Part shown: one piece after another, positions 1 through 11,200 of the stretch
Position numbering within the stretch: position 1 is the first letter of the stretch
Layout: every line of letters starts with the position of its first letter
Virus record (IMG/VR): IMGVR_UViG_3300027899_000001
Location: 186,001-250,000 of that record
Length of the DNA stretch: 64,000 nt
Source: a virus
Reading direction: 5' to 3' (one strand)
Notes under the pieces: generated by a model
The model's input: only the letters and a program-made list of their open reading frames with translations
Told to the model about the DNA's origin: nothing
Databases searched by the model: none
Made by a program: the position numbers and the translations under genes

Positions 1-1089
1 AAGTGCTATTCTTTTTGATTGTCTTTGCCACCCTCTTTCATATACGTCAAGATACGCATGATAAAGTTTATCTGTATCTAATCCTGTTATCAATACAGAC
101 CCACTTGATTCAATTTCTCTAAAAACTAAAGAAGATGGATTTTGTTGAATATCAAAAGCAAAAGATTTATTACTTATTGATGCATCTACATGAATATTTA
201 AATCTGCTTTTATTACACCAGGATCATATCCATCTATTAATCTAGTTAAATCCCAATATATTGATACTTCAGCAGTTCCATTATTTGCATAATATAAGTA
301 TGAAGAAGTGTCTGTACTACTATATCCATCATCATAAGTAAAAACTGGATCAACTAAATGATTCATTTTCATTTCATAATTAGTTAATACAGTACCTTCT
401 AATGTATTAGCATTAAAGAGATTATTTACATCTTTTGTAACTCTTAATGAACTAACATCAAATGTTATATTAACATTTCGTGTTAACCCATTTATATCAG
501 CATTTCCTATTCTAAAAATATTATCATTAATATCTCTTACTATTGCGATAGCTCTTATATCATCACCATCTGCTGAAGAAAATAAACTAAATGCATTATA
601 TTGAAAATTTTGATCTATATTTGTAAATTCTATTCTTGTAAAATATTTAGGAATAATTCCATATATTTCAGATGGATAATTAGCATACGGTTGAGCTACA
701 GTAGTCATTACATTATCTATAATATATCTAGGATTTGTATTGCTATATCTAGAAGCACCATTAATTGCAGTTTCTCCACTATCAGTGAAATATCCTGATA
801 TGTTTATAGACATAGTAGTTTCAACATACGTGTCTCCAATTATTTCATAAATTCTTCCTTCTGAAGATATAAAAAGATCCCCATCTTGATATGTTCTTCC
901 GTTTGGTAAAGGCACATCAGCACCAGACCATATCATATAATTGCCTAATATTTTTCCTTCAATGACAGTTCTACTAGTATCTGGATCAATATCTGAAAAA
1001 TACATAGATAATCCTGTACTACCTGCAGATCCATCTGCTCCTTGTGTTCCGTATCCTGGTAATCCAGGTGCATAATTAAATTTTGCCAT
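1..1089 (-). CDS. Virion structural protein, 3' end cut by window edge
   Basis: The reading frame is open from the ATG at 1089 to base 1 (363 codons) without a stop, so the C-terminus lies outside the window. The N-terminus MAKFNYAPGLPGYG is followed by a short collagen-like stretch (GTQGADGSAG, about residues 14-23) and then a beta-rich, Ser/Thr/Asn-rich sequence typical of phage fibre or baseplate-periphery proteins. It is the last visible gene of the minus-strand fibre region and has its own TATATAAAATAAA element five bases upstream of the start, suggesting a separate late transcript. The function is inferred from context and composition only; no named family was recognised. Confidence 0.75.
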   Translation of the reverse strand, partial: MAKFNYAPGLPGYGTQGADGSAGSTGLSMYFSDIDPDTSRTVIEGKILGNYMIWSGADVPLPNGRTYQDGDLFISSEGRIYEIIGDTYVETTMSINISGYFTDSGETAINGASRYSNTNPRYIIDNVMTTVAQPYANYPSEIYGIIPKYFTRIEFTNIDQNFQYNAFSLFSSADGDDIRAIAIVRDINDNIFRIGNADINGLTRNVNITFDVSSLRVTKDVNNLFNANTLEGTVLTNYEMKMNHLVDPVFTYDDGYSSTDTSSYLYYANNGTAEVSIYWDLTRLIDGYDPGVIKADLNIHVDASISNKSFAFDIQQNPSSLVFREIESSGSVLITGLDTDKLYHAYLDVYERGWQRQSKRIAL

Positions 1090-1094
1090 GTTGG

Positions 1095-1107
1095 TTTATT
1101 TTATATA
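1095..1107 (-). promoter_or_regulatory. TATATAAAATAAA element (candidate late promoter)
   Basis: Exact 13-bp match on the minus strand, five bases upstream of the ATG at 1089. The same sequence precedes genes at 12249, 32556, 33974, 38928 and 52706. It resembles the T4 late promoter TATAAATA, but promoter activity is inferred. The short spacer here would give a very short leader. Confidence 0.45.
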
Positions 1108-1109
1108 TT

Positions 1110-4100
1110 TTATTTTTCAAAGAGTGTAAACTTAACATAATAAGAATAATTTAAATTCTTAGGAATTGTTATCAAATATTTCCAATCTTTATTTTCAAAA
1201 GATAATTTAGTTGTATAATTTATTTTTATATTTTCTGAAAATTGAGTATCATATGTATAATATAATAATGAAGTAGCATAACTTTTTGTATAAAGATTTA
1301 ATTTAATTTTACTAATGCTTATGTTATAATATGAAATGATAGTGTCATTAATATAAGAATTTATAATTGCGTCTGTTGCTGCTAATCCTGCCCAGTTATT
1401 TAAAAATAGTTTGTTATCTTTAAATAAATTAGATATAATTTTAGTTAAATTATAACTTAAAATATAATTATTAGTATCAGTTATAACTGAAGCTACTGTT
1501 ACATCAAAGGAATCTAAAACTAAATAATCTGGAAGTTTTATTAATTTTGATCCAAAAAATGATGGTAATTCTAAAGATGATTCATAACCATTAATTAATG
1601 TAGATTCTTGTAATGTATAATAATTTGCATCCCAAAGAGCATTAAATACATTAAATTCTTCTTTATAATCAATAGCATTGGCAGCGCTAACATCTGTTTC
1701 AGAAACTCTAGTAGTAACTTTATTGTACCATAATTGATCAATATTTTTATATGAACGTAAATTTGTATTACTTAATGTAAAATCAAGATTCAATATATCC
1801 ATTAAATCTTTGTCTTCGTTAGATTTAAAATCTAATATAGAATCAAATTTAGGTGTATACCAGCCATTATATGTTGTTAAATTATTAAATTGTCGCGGAG
1901 TATTTAATGCAAAATAAAATGGACACGTTTTAAATGTAAGATTATCATATATTACATTTTCTCTAATAATATACGCCATAATGTAATCATTTTCATTATT
2001 AAGAAAACTAGTTAATGTATTTATATTACATGTATTATTTGCATATAAATTCCAGTTATTTTGATATAAATATCCGTAATTAACTATACTATCTCCATAT
2101 GTATTTACACTTCTGCTATATGAATAATCAACAGTTTTAGAAAAAGTATTATAAGAATATGGTGCATATAATGTATCGGGATAATTTATTAATGTATTTA
2201 AATTTGTAAATGCATTAAATGTAGTATCGAAACTTTTTAGTCCATGACTTAATTGTGCATACGGTCTTATTAAACTTACATCGTATGAAATAAAATCTTT
2301 ATATTCATACATGTTAACAAGAGGTTTATTTAAAACATCTGTTCTAACTATAAATGGAGTTTTTTCAAATGTCCAATTAGGACCATTTTTCAGTGATTTC
2401 CATTGTACACCAAGAGATACGTCATCCATTATTGATTTTCCGGTACCACCTCCATATGTAGGTGAACCATAAATGCCATTAGAATATCTTTTATTATAAT
2501 TTAATACATCTGCACCCTGGTACCATATCATTAAAACAGTTTTTGTGTTTTCATTTATAATAATTTCTATGGGTTTATTACTGTGTGCATTTCTTGAAGA
2601 AGTTGATATAAATGAAAATTTATATCTATTATAATCTTTAATATTTATAGTATTTTTAGCAACATCTTTAATACTTATAGATATGCTTAATCCCATAAAT
2701 AATATATCTATTGATTGTTTATAATCATTATAGTAACATAAAACAGAACGATTTATAGTATCATCAACTTCATTATTTGAAAATATTAATTTTGAAAAAA
2801 TATCATTATAGGGTTTTTCAAATATTAAATTTTTAATAGTTTTTCTATAAGTTATACCATCTTCTACATATTCCATTACATCATTAAGATCATGAAAAAT
2901 ATAACTTTGCCATGCTCTGGTTCCAGGTGTTAAATATTTAAATACGGGATATGTTATTTCTTGAGTATAATTATTTCCACTAGGAATAAAATTAGTAGGA
3001 AGTACAGAATCAAATATATTAGAATTAAATATTAATCTAAATGGATTATTTCGACAATCTGTGCCCAATCCTACCCATTTAGAAACAGTAGGAACCGTTA
3101 AACCATATTTTAAACGTGTAGTAGAATTATAATAATCATAAATGTTTTCTTCTGAATATGCTGAACCAGTTTTATAAGATGTATAATTATATGAGCCGTC
3201 TAATAAATTATATGTAATAAGAGTATCTGTAGTAGCTGATATATATGCACTAGAATTAAATGTGTTAAATCCCAATGGAAACATACTTGTATATCCAGAA
3301 TAATTTTGAGTTACATTACCTATAGTAATATATCCCGTGCCTGAAATAAGTTGATAAGAATCTTTAATTTCAATTACATTTGCGGTATTTGCTGGAACTG
3401 TTAAAAAATAAGTACTTATATCATCTTCTCTTTTATAAAAATATTCACTCGTAAAATTAAGAGTTGAAGAATCATACACGGTATAATCTATATCTTTTAC
3501 TGGATTTACTCCCATTAAAGAAATATTATAAGTTTGAATATCATAAGAATTCCAAAATCCTGTTACTGTTTGTATTTCTTCTGCAGTTTGAATTAAATAT
3601 CTATGTTCATGATAAGGATCTTGAATATATTGATATGAATCTATAAAATTAGAAGATATATCAAAGTTAATAATTAATTTATACCAATTATCTTTTCCTT
3701 GATATAAAGTATATTGACTTAAATTATCAGCTTCACTGGCATCGAAATTATATAATAAATTACTTCCTCTATTAAATAAATCTATAAATATTGTTCTTCT
3801 ATCTCCATATAATTCAAAATTTATTGGGCCATATTGCGCATCATAAGCGATTGTTTCAAAATTAGCATCTTCTGGCGTGAATCGACCAAAAAATGTTATA
3901 TCATCAGGACGTGCAGCACTATTAAATCCTGAACTGGCATTATTCCAATCATTCAAAGTTTGCGCTGTAATTCTTTGAAATTCCCAGCTTTCTGATGAAT
4001 CTGCAACATCATTAAGAAGAATAGCTGTCCAATTGCTTGCACTTAATCCAGTTGTAAAATAATTATCATTATAGTCTTCAAATCTATGAAATGCTTCTTT

Positions 4101-5846
4101 TATTGAATCTATTTGATCTTCTATACTTCCTGTTACTAAAAAGTTTGTTTGATAAATAGTAGGATAACCTCCAGGTTCAGTATATGTAGATACATATTTT
4201 TGGCAATTTGATACATCGGCTATACCATATGCTTCCCATATTTTATTTTGAGTTCTATTTATTATACGAAGATGTTCTCCTTGATGTAAATGATTATTAA
4301 TTCTTAATGTAATAAATGGAGTATATTCTTTTTTATTAACTACATTACTAAATATATTATTATTTGGATTACTTACATAATTATTTATATACCCTTCACT
4401 TCCATTTATTTGAGAAACAGATGTAATTCGTTTAAGAGTTTTTCCATCATTTATAACAAATAATCTATTTCTATATTCTGGCGAAATATCTCCCGCATTT
4501 GTAAATACAGATGAATTAATGAATGTGCTAAGATCTCTTCCATCAAGAGAAAGAATTCTTACATTTCCCGTTGAAAAATCATTATAATATGCTACTTTAT
4601 ATAAAATATTTTCAGTTAAATATAATCCAAAATAACGATTCATAGTATATGCACTAACATCATTATCATCAAAAATATATTCAATATTTAAAAGATTAGC
4701 GCTTAATAAATTATTTCTTTCAAACCCATTAGATACAAACGCATTTAATTCTGTAAAATTATTAATAGTTTTATTAAAATAATAAGGTGTTTCTGAACGT
4801 CCTGCTAATACACCTTTATCTACAGTAATTCCATACCATGTATTCGGATCTGCATCTGCGGTAGAAATACTTGGATCAGTTAAAGATAAAAATACTGGTG
4901 CAGGAAATTTAATTAAATCATTTCTATGAGTTTCTAAATATTTTCCTAATCCAGAATCATTTTTTAAACTCCATGTTTTAATAATGTCACTATTTTCAAA
5001 ATATTTTGACGCTAAGTATGAAAGAGAATCATTATTATATGTTTCTACATTATAAATACCCGGCATTCTAAACACACAAAAATAATCGGGGAGTTTACTA
5101 TTTATCCATATAGGAGCTAATAACGCATTATCTTCTGCATATAATTCATCTTCAAATAATCTTGCTCCATAATTATATGTCGTACGATACTGATCTTTAT
5201 ATTCTGTTTTAGGAATAGTTATATCTAAAGTATTTAAAGAATCTACTCTATAAAGTTCTCCTAAAGGAAGAGCGGTAAATACATTTCTAATATCGCTTGA
5301 TAATACGCTTTCAGAAGAAACACTTTGTTTTCTATATTTTTTATTTGACAAAATATCAGATACTTTAAACGTATCTAAATATAAATTTTCACTTACATCA
5401 ACTATAAGTTTTATGTTTCCTGTGAATTTAGGATTGGTTCTTAATACTAAATATGATGTTTCATTATCAACTAAAACTTCTTTGTTTTCATATGTATTAA
5501 ATCCGCCAGCAATTATTGTAGGTCTATTGAGAATAGTAACATAATCATTATAAAGAAAACTTCCCGTTGAATCACTAATATTAAATGATATCGTTATATC
5601 AAATTCAGAGACACTTCTTGTATAAATATGAAATGCAGCGCGAGTAGCAATATCATTTATTTGTAATCCATATAAATATACATTTGTACAACAATCATAA
5701 AGATCAATTCCATTTGCATATAATACATTTCTTTCGGAAATAGAATTAACAGTTATATAGTAGTCAGAAGCATCATGAACATAAGTTAAAATGGCTTCTG
5801 GGTTTTGTGAAGATAAAATTACTGTATCGTTAAAATATTTAAACAT
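1110..5846 (-). CDS. Large virion structural protein (1578 aa)
   Basis: A 1578-residue protein, rich in Asn, Tyr, Ser, Thr and Ile, with no signal peptide or membrane segment. The first 300 residues look like a globular beta-rich domain, including LPDYFCVFRMPGIYNVE near residues 254-270. The rest is a long beta-rich region. Such N-termini resemble large structural proteins of huge gut and environmental phages as I remember them; I cannot name a Pfam family. It lies 12 bases after the upstream 380-aa gene and 20 bases before the next gene. Baseplate-periphery or fibre-attachment is the most likely role, from position beside fibre genes. The start is preceded by AATAAAATATAAAT rather than a Shine-Dalgarno site. 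Confidence 0.7.
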   Translation of the reverse strand: MFKYFNDTVILSSQNPEAILTYVHDASDYYITVNSISERNVLYANGIDLYDCCTNVYLYGLQINDIATRAAFHIYTRSVSEFDITISFNISDSTGSFLYNDYVTILNRPTIIAGGFNTYENKEVLVDNETSYLVLRTNPKFTGNIKLIVDVSENLYLDTFKVSDILSNKKYRKQSVSSESVLSSDIRNVFTALPLGELYRVDSLNTLDITIPKTEYKDQYRTTYNYGARLFEDELYAEDNALLAPIWINSKLPDYFCVFRMPGIYNVETYNNDSLSYLASKYFENSDIIKTWSLKNDSGLGKYLETHRNDLIKFPAPVFLSLTDPSISTADADPNTWYGITVDKGVLAGRSETPYYFNKTINNFTELNAFVSNGFERNNLLSANLLNIEYIFDDNDVSAYTMNRYFGLYLTENILYKVAYYNDFSTGNVRILSLDGRDLSTFINSSVFTNAGDISPEYRNRLFVINDGKTLKRITSVSQINGSEGYINNYVSNPNNNIFSNVVNKKEYTPFITLRINNHLHQGEHLRIINRTQNKIWEAYGIADVSNCQKYVSTYTEPGGYPTIYQTNFLVTGSIEDQIDSIKEAFHRFEDYNDNYFTTGLSASNWTAILLNDVADSSESWEFQRITAQTLNDWNNASSGFNSAARPDDITFFGRFTPEDANFETIAYDAQYGPINFELYGDRRTIFIDLFNRGSNLLYNFDASEADNLSQYTLYQGKDNWYKLIINFDISSNFIDSYQYIQDPYHEHRYLIQTAEEIQTVTGFWNSYDIQTYNISLMGVNPVKDIDYTVYDSSTLNFTSEYFYKREDDISTYFLTVPANTANVIEIKDSYQLISGTGYITIGNVTQNYSGYTSMFPLGFNTFNSSAYISATTDTLITYNLLDGSYNYTSYKTGSAYSEENIYDYYNSTTRLKYGLTVPTVSKWVGLGTDCRNNPFRLIFNSNIFDSVLPTNFIPSGNNYTQEITYPVFKYLTPGTRAWQSYIFHDLNDVMEYVEDGITYRKTIKNLIFEKPYNDIFSKLIFSNNEVDDTINRSVLCYYNDYKQSIDILFMGLSISISIKDVAKNTINIKDYNRYKFSFISTSSRNAHSNKPIEIIINENTKTVLMIWYQGADVLNYNKRYSNGIYGSPTYGGGTGKSIMDDVSLGVQWKSLKNGPNWTFEKTPFIVRTDVLNKPLVNMYEYKDFISYDVSLIRPYAQLSHGLKSFDTTFNAFTNLNTLINYPDTLYAPYSYNTFSKTVDYSYSRSVNTYGDSIVNYGYLYQNNWNLYANNTCNINTLTSFLNNENDYIMAYIIRENVIYDNLTFKTCPFYFALNTPRQFNNLTTYNGWYTPKFDSILDFKSNEDKDLMDILNLDFTLSNTNLRSYKNIDQLWYNKVTTRVSETDVSAANAIDYKEEFNVFNALWDANYYTLQESTLINGYESSLELPSFFGSKLIKLPDYLVLDSFDVTVASVITDTNNYILSYNLTKIISNLFKDNKLFLNNWAGLAATDAIINSYINDTIISYYNISISKIKLNLYTKSYATSLLYYTYDTQFSENIKINYTTKLSFENKDWKYLITIPKNLNYSYYVKFTLFEK

Positions 5847-5858
5847 ATTTATATTTTA

Positions 5859-7001
5859 TTAAGTTGTTATATCTAATACAAATTGATCATATATAGAAGG
5901 ATCTGTATTAATAATAGCTTGTAATAATTGTTGTAAGGTTCCTGTAATTTGAGGATATGCTCCTGCTTGAGAAGAAAGGGGATTTGCTAAAACTTGTACA
6001 TATGTATTTGCAGCTATTGTGTCTAATTGGCTTTGTAAATCAGTAGTATTAACAGTATTAATAACTCCGTATTTATCTTTTGTTTTAAGATCAAATGCAA
6101 GATTAACAGCTTGATGTTTAAAATATGTACCTGTTCCAGAATTTGGATTAGGAACGCTATCTGCTATATGTGTAGGAACACCCGCAGCAGATAAAGTTTG
6201 ATCTAACTTAATTGTTTCTTCTTCAACAGCTGCGTCACTTAATATATTTGCAACTTGATTCGATCCTTCAAGATTTGAAGGAAATTCAATAATAATGGGA
6301 TCAGACCAAGCTGATTTAAGTGGATTTAATGGCCAGCCAGCTTCAGATATTGATCTAATTTTAAGTTGTACTTTTTCTCCTTTTTGAATAGGAATATCTA
6401 TTTGATTTATATTTACTACTTCTCCATCTGCTATATTTTCAACAACCCATGTATATGTATTTGTAGATGCATCAAAAACTTTTTGTTTAACAGCAGAAGC
6501 AACAATTGTCCAATCTGTATAAACACCTCTAACAACTTGTTGAGTACTTGGATCTGTATATTCAAATGTATTTAAAGAAATTCCAGTATTATCTAATTTT
6601 AAATAGCGATAAGCATATTCAAATTGAATAATTTGTTGAGGTGGATTTCCTTTTGGTGCAGGAATAGGAAAAAATCCTCTTACACGATATTTAGGATCTG
6701 CAACTACGGCTGAATTTTCATACGCTACAGTAGCTAAAGATCTAACTAAGGATTGATATTCAATAGTAGCTTTCGATAAACTGTTATTGTTACTATCAAT
6801 TTTACTTTGAAGTGTTGCTCTATCTGCAACATTTATTAAAGATACTAATTCAGCTTTTTGCTGTGCAATAGTATCTTTTAAACTATTAATAATAGTTTTT
6901 GTTGATTCTATTTGCGTTTGTGTATTTTTAATAGCTTCAGTATCGAGAGCCGCATTTAACTGAGTATTTATTTGTACAACTTTAAAAAAATTGCTTGCCA
7001 T
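5859..7001 (-). CDS. Structural protein with coiled coil and fibronectin-III-like domain (380 aa)
   Basis: Residues about 10-95 form an alpha-helical, Gln/Ala/Lys-rich segment with heptad character (TQIESTKTIINSLKDTIAQQ and following), probably an oligomerising coiled coil. Residues about 105-255 resemble a fibronectin type III-like beta sandwich, with YAYRYLKLDNTG, a TDWT segment and a late VQLKIRSISEAGWPLNP strand followed by SAWSDPI. The C-terminal 120 residues are mixed. This architecture fits a connector between baseplate and fibre. It sits between two other structural genes in a continuous minus-strand run and has no Shine-Dalgarno site, only an A/T-rich leader. Function is inferred. 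Confidence 0.65.
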   Translation of the reverse strand: MASNFFKVVQINTQLNAALDTEAIKNTQTQIESTKTIINSLKDTIAQQKAELVSLINVADRATLQSKIDSNNNSLSKATIEYQSLVRSLATVAYENSAVVADPKYRVRGFFPIPAPKGNPPQQIIQFEYAYRYLKLDNTGISLNTFEYTDPSTQQVVRGVYTDWTIVASAVKQKVFDASTNTYTWVVENIADGEVVNINQIDIPIQKGEKVQLKIRSISEAGWPLNPLKSAWSDPIIIEFPSNLEGSNQVANILSDAAVEEETIKLDQTLSAAGVPTHIADSVPNPNSGTGTYFKHQAVNLAFDLKTKDKYGVINTVNTTDLQSQLDTIAANTYVQVLANPLSSQAGAYPQITGTLQQLLQAIINTDPSIYDQFVLDITT

Positions 7002-7024
7002 AATTTTATTTTTTTATTTTTTAT

Positions 7025-8194
7025 TTAACTTATCACTGGTGCATCTGGAGTTATTCCAAAATATGCTGGAATAAATTTTTCTTTTGCTTGTCCTTCCATT
7101 TGTAATCCAAAATCTGATACATATAAATTATAATAATCATCTAATGTAGTAGATCCACCATTAATTATCAAGTCATTAGAATAAAAATTTATAGAATCAC
7201 TCCAATCATCTCCTATTATATTAAAATCATCATTAACACCCTTTAAAAACACAATATTACATTCGTCAAATCCTACAGGTATATCTAACATTTTTGTAGA
7301 AAATGGTGCATTATATATTTCAAATGAATGATTTATTGTGGGATGATCCATACCAACATTAGCAACAACATGTACTCTTTTTTCATTTAAATGTATATCA
7401 TCAATTTTCCATATTGAATTTTCATAACGTAATGTATCGCCTACTGATAATTGAATATCATTGATTACGGGAGCATCTGAAGTTACACCATAATTAGTTG
7501 TATCAAGATAAAACCATTGTTTTCCTTCTATTGTTCTAATATCTGTAATTACAAAATATCCAGTATAAGGTTCTGTTGATAAAGGAAGACTTTGTATTTC
7601 TTCGTCTTCCCAATATTGTTTTCCTTGTTCATTAAGATATGTAATAGTGTCATAATATGTTCTAGTAGTTGGTATAATATGATCTAAAAACCATTGCGTT
7701 TCTCCATCATCATAATTATCAAAAATCACTCTTTTAACTACTACTCTATCGGATCTATCATCAATTTTTCCTTTAAGATCAAAAGAAACTACAAGTTGTG
7801 GAAACATAATAGATTCAAAAAACCAATTACTTCGTGTTTTAAATTTTGTGGGCGCTAAAACATTTGTAATTTTAGATGGAGATATAGCTACTGGTATTGT
7901 TGTAACTTCTCTATAAGTACCATCATTAAGTAAAATTTTTCCTTCTCCTTTAACAAATGTATCCATTGTTTGCCCCAGCGCATTAACTTTATTAATTACA
8001 TTATTATATGAAGGTAATGAATAAGTAAATGTCGAAACATCTCCAGATATTGGGTCTGGTTGTTCAATTGTTAATGTTACACTATCAGATTGTGTAGTTA
8101 TGCTATCATTAAGTTTTACAACTGATTCCAACGCAATATTAACTTGCTCAACTAATTGATTTACAGTTTCAGTAAATGAATTTACATTTCCCAT
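7025..8194 (-). CDS. Structural protein with N-terminal helical region (389 aa)
   Basis: The first 45 residues (MGNVNSFTETVNQLVEQVNI and following) look like an alpha-helical oligomerisation segment, followed by a beta-rich body without membrane segments. The repeated phrase D/SAPVI in the centre and at the C-terminus (TSDAPVIND near residue 233, TPDAPVIS at the end) may mark two related sub-domains. It lies 23 bases upstream of the coiled-coil/FN3-like gene and 29 bases downstream of the repeat fibre gene, so it probably belongs to the same fibre or baseplate-attachment assembly. No named family was recognised; the role is inferred from context. Confidence 0.62.
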   Translation of the reverse strand: MGNVNSFTETVNQLVEQVNIALESVVKLNDSITTQSDSVTLTIEQPDPISGDVSTFTYSLPSYNNVINKVNALGQTMDTFVKGEGKILLNDGTYREVTTIPVAISPSKITNVLAPTKFKTRSNWFFESIMFPQLVVSFDLKGKIDDRSDRVVVKRVIFDNYDDGETQWFLDHIIPTTRTYYDTITYLNEQGKQYWEDEEIQSLPLSTEPYTGYFVITDIRTIEGKQWFYLDTTNYGVTSDAPVINDIQLSVGDTLRYENSIWKIDDIHLNEKRVHVVANVGMDHPTINHSFEIYNAPFSTKMLDIPVGFDECNIVFLKGVNDDFNIIGDDWSDSINFYSNDLIINGGSTTLDDYYNLYVSDFGLQMEGQAKEKFIPAYFGITPDAPVIS

Positions 8195-8223
8195 TTTTTA
8201 ATTATTATTTTTTTATTATATTA

Positions 8224-11200
8224 TTAAATTCCAGCATATGCAACTATATTTGATCTAATTAACATATTACCAGAAGAATCAAGATACATTAATTTTAATC
8301 CAGTTGTAGCTGATCTAAATACTAAACCAGATGTACCAGATGGTTCTAATGTAAATGATCCAATTCTTACTCTGTTAACACTAATATCACCTTGAACAAA
8401 TAAAGAACTATTAATTGTTAAATTACCTGTAAGAGTTCCTCCTGTAAGATTTAATTTAGTTGTAGATAAATTTGATATAGAAGTATCTCTAAATCCTAAT
8501 GATCCATCAGTATACGCTTTAGTTACATCTGGTGATGCTATACTTGGTTCAAGAATTCCTGCTACCCATTTAAATTTACTTGTATTCAAAGATGCATTTG
8601 GAATGTAAGTGGCTCTTACTGTAGCCAATGAAGCATCAGTAGTATTAACTCTAATTGTTAATGTTGATGTTGATGTATCATTGGTGCTAATTTTTAATGA
8701 TAATGTTGCAATAGAAACATCTCTTGTTAATAAAGAACTATCAACATAGGCTTTAGATACTCCTCCTGCAACTGTACTAACATCTACAATAACTTGATTT
8801 CCTACCCATGCAAATCCTGAGCCTAAAGAAGAGTTTGCAAGATAAGTAGCTTTTACTAAAACAATTGATGCATCAGATGATACGCTCTTTTTTGATAAAT
8901 TTGATATAGAAGTATCTCTTATAGATAAAGAACTATCTACATATAACTTACGATGATATAAAATATCTGCATTAGTAGTATCATTTAATGATGCTTCAAT
9001 TGCTGCTATACGAATATCTCTAACTAATAAAGAACCATCTACATATACTTTAGTAACATCTCCTGTTCCTCCACCTGCTCCAGCACTTGCATTTAAATAT
9101 CCACCACTCCAATAAAAACCTGTTCCTAAAGAAGTGTTTGGAATATATATGCCTTTTATGTATATTATAGAAGCATCTGTAGAGTTAAGTTTAACCGTAA
9201 GTGTTCCTACTGAAACTTCTGTAGTATTATGTCTTAAAGTTAAAGTATATAATGAAGCATCAGCAGTATTTAATTTTGTTGTTAATGTTCCTATTGAAGA
9301 ATCTTGTACTATACCTCTAGTATTTAAATAAGAAATTGATGTATCAAGTATAGATACTCTTGTTTGTACAAATTGATTAGTAGCAATTTGTGTACTTGCA
9401 TCATAAGGATTTGCATTTGTTACAGATCTTGGCGTTCCAGTTAATTGTGGATCTAATAAATTAGCTTTAGTTGATGCTAATGATGCTATAGTTATATCTC
9501 TTACTAATAATGAAGCATCTACATAAAGTTTAACATTTGCTATAGACACGTCTCTTAATGATAACGAACCATCTACATATACTTTAGTTGTTCCGCTACC
9601 TGAAATACTTGGTTCAAGATAACCGCCGACCCATGTAAAATAACTAACATTTAAAGAAGCATTTGGAATATAAGTAGCCTTTATTAAAACAATTGAAGCA
9701 TCTCGTATTGATAAACTTCCATCTGTATAAGGTTTCCAGTATTTAGTGCTTGCGTCAAGTTTATTTATTGAAACTTCTGATGCAGCAATAAGAGCATCTC
9801 TTGAAGCTAAAGATCCATCAACATATCCTATTGTAACTCCTCCTGCTGGTAAACTAACGTCTACATACCAAGTATTGTTTCCTGTATTCCATGAAAATCC
9901 TGCTCCTATTGAAGCACTGGGAACGTAAGTGGCTTTTATTAAAATAATTGATGCATCTGTATTATTAGCTCTTGCTGTAAGAGTTCCAACTGAAGTTTCT
10001 GTGATAACTCTTCGCGTATTTATGTATACCATAGATACATCTCTTACTAATAATGAACTATCAACGTAAGCTTTAGTTACGCCACCACTTAAACTACTTG
10101 GTTCAAGATAACCTCCAACCCATTTAAAATAACTAACATTTAAAGAAGCATTAGGAATGTAAGTAGCTTTTATCAAAGAAATAGAAGCATCTCGTATTAA
10201 TAAACTTGCGTCAACATAAGAAAATGTAGCATAAGAACTTCCGCCACTTCCACCAGCACATGCATCTAAATATCCATTATTCCATAATAAACCTACACCT
10301 AATGAAGCACTAGGTATGTAAGCAGCTTTTATATAATTATCTTGTGCATCAACATATGCTTTAGATACATCACCGCCACTTCCAGCACCAGTATAGCCTG
10401 CATTAAATACAACAGGCACTTCAAATGAAATTGAACCATCTCCAATAGTTAAATATGGAGTAATTGATCCTGAATAAAATGTTATTCCTCTATCATTAGT
10501 TTTACTACCAAATTGTAAAGGAGAACCGTATTCTAAAAGAACATTTCCACTAGTGTCTCTTATTGCATTTTCAAGTATAAGATCTTTAATTTTAACACTT
10601 ACATCAAATTGAGCAGGATATAAAGGATTATTTGTAAAAAATCCAAGATTTCCATATTTCATATAAATAGAACAGTCAACAAGCGTTTTTCCATTGTTAG
10701 AAAACATAGGAATAGCATTCGGTGTTCCAGATATTCCTAATGTACCGGTGTTTATTTGATATTGTAAATCAGATATTTGATTTTCAATTTCTGTTTGATT
10801 TGCTGTAATATCAAGATATTGTTCTGTAATATAACTAATTGTTCCTGTTTGTTGATTTAATATTACAAGAGTTTTATTTAAACTATCAAATACCTGAGAA
10901 AAATCTGTAAGTATTTCTTGTGATGATGTTGTATCAGTTACAATAGCCTGCGTATCATCTAACATATAATCAGACTTAATATTGAGTCTAAATGAATACG
11001 ATGTTCCAAATCCTGAAGGTCCACTTTGAAGTTTTGTTATTGATGGAAGTGTAATTTCATTTAATGGATAATTTTGTGTATTTCCACTTGGCGGATCTAA
11101 AAATAAAACTCCTAATAAATTAGTTGCTAATACTGTATCTAATGCTTTATTATAAACTGAATAATAAATCATGATTGCGTTAAAATCAAACGCATCATCT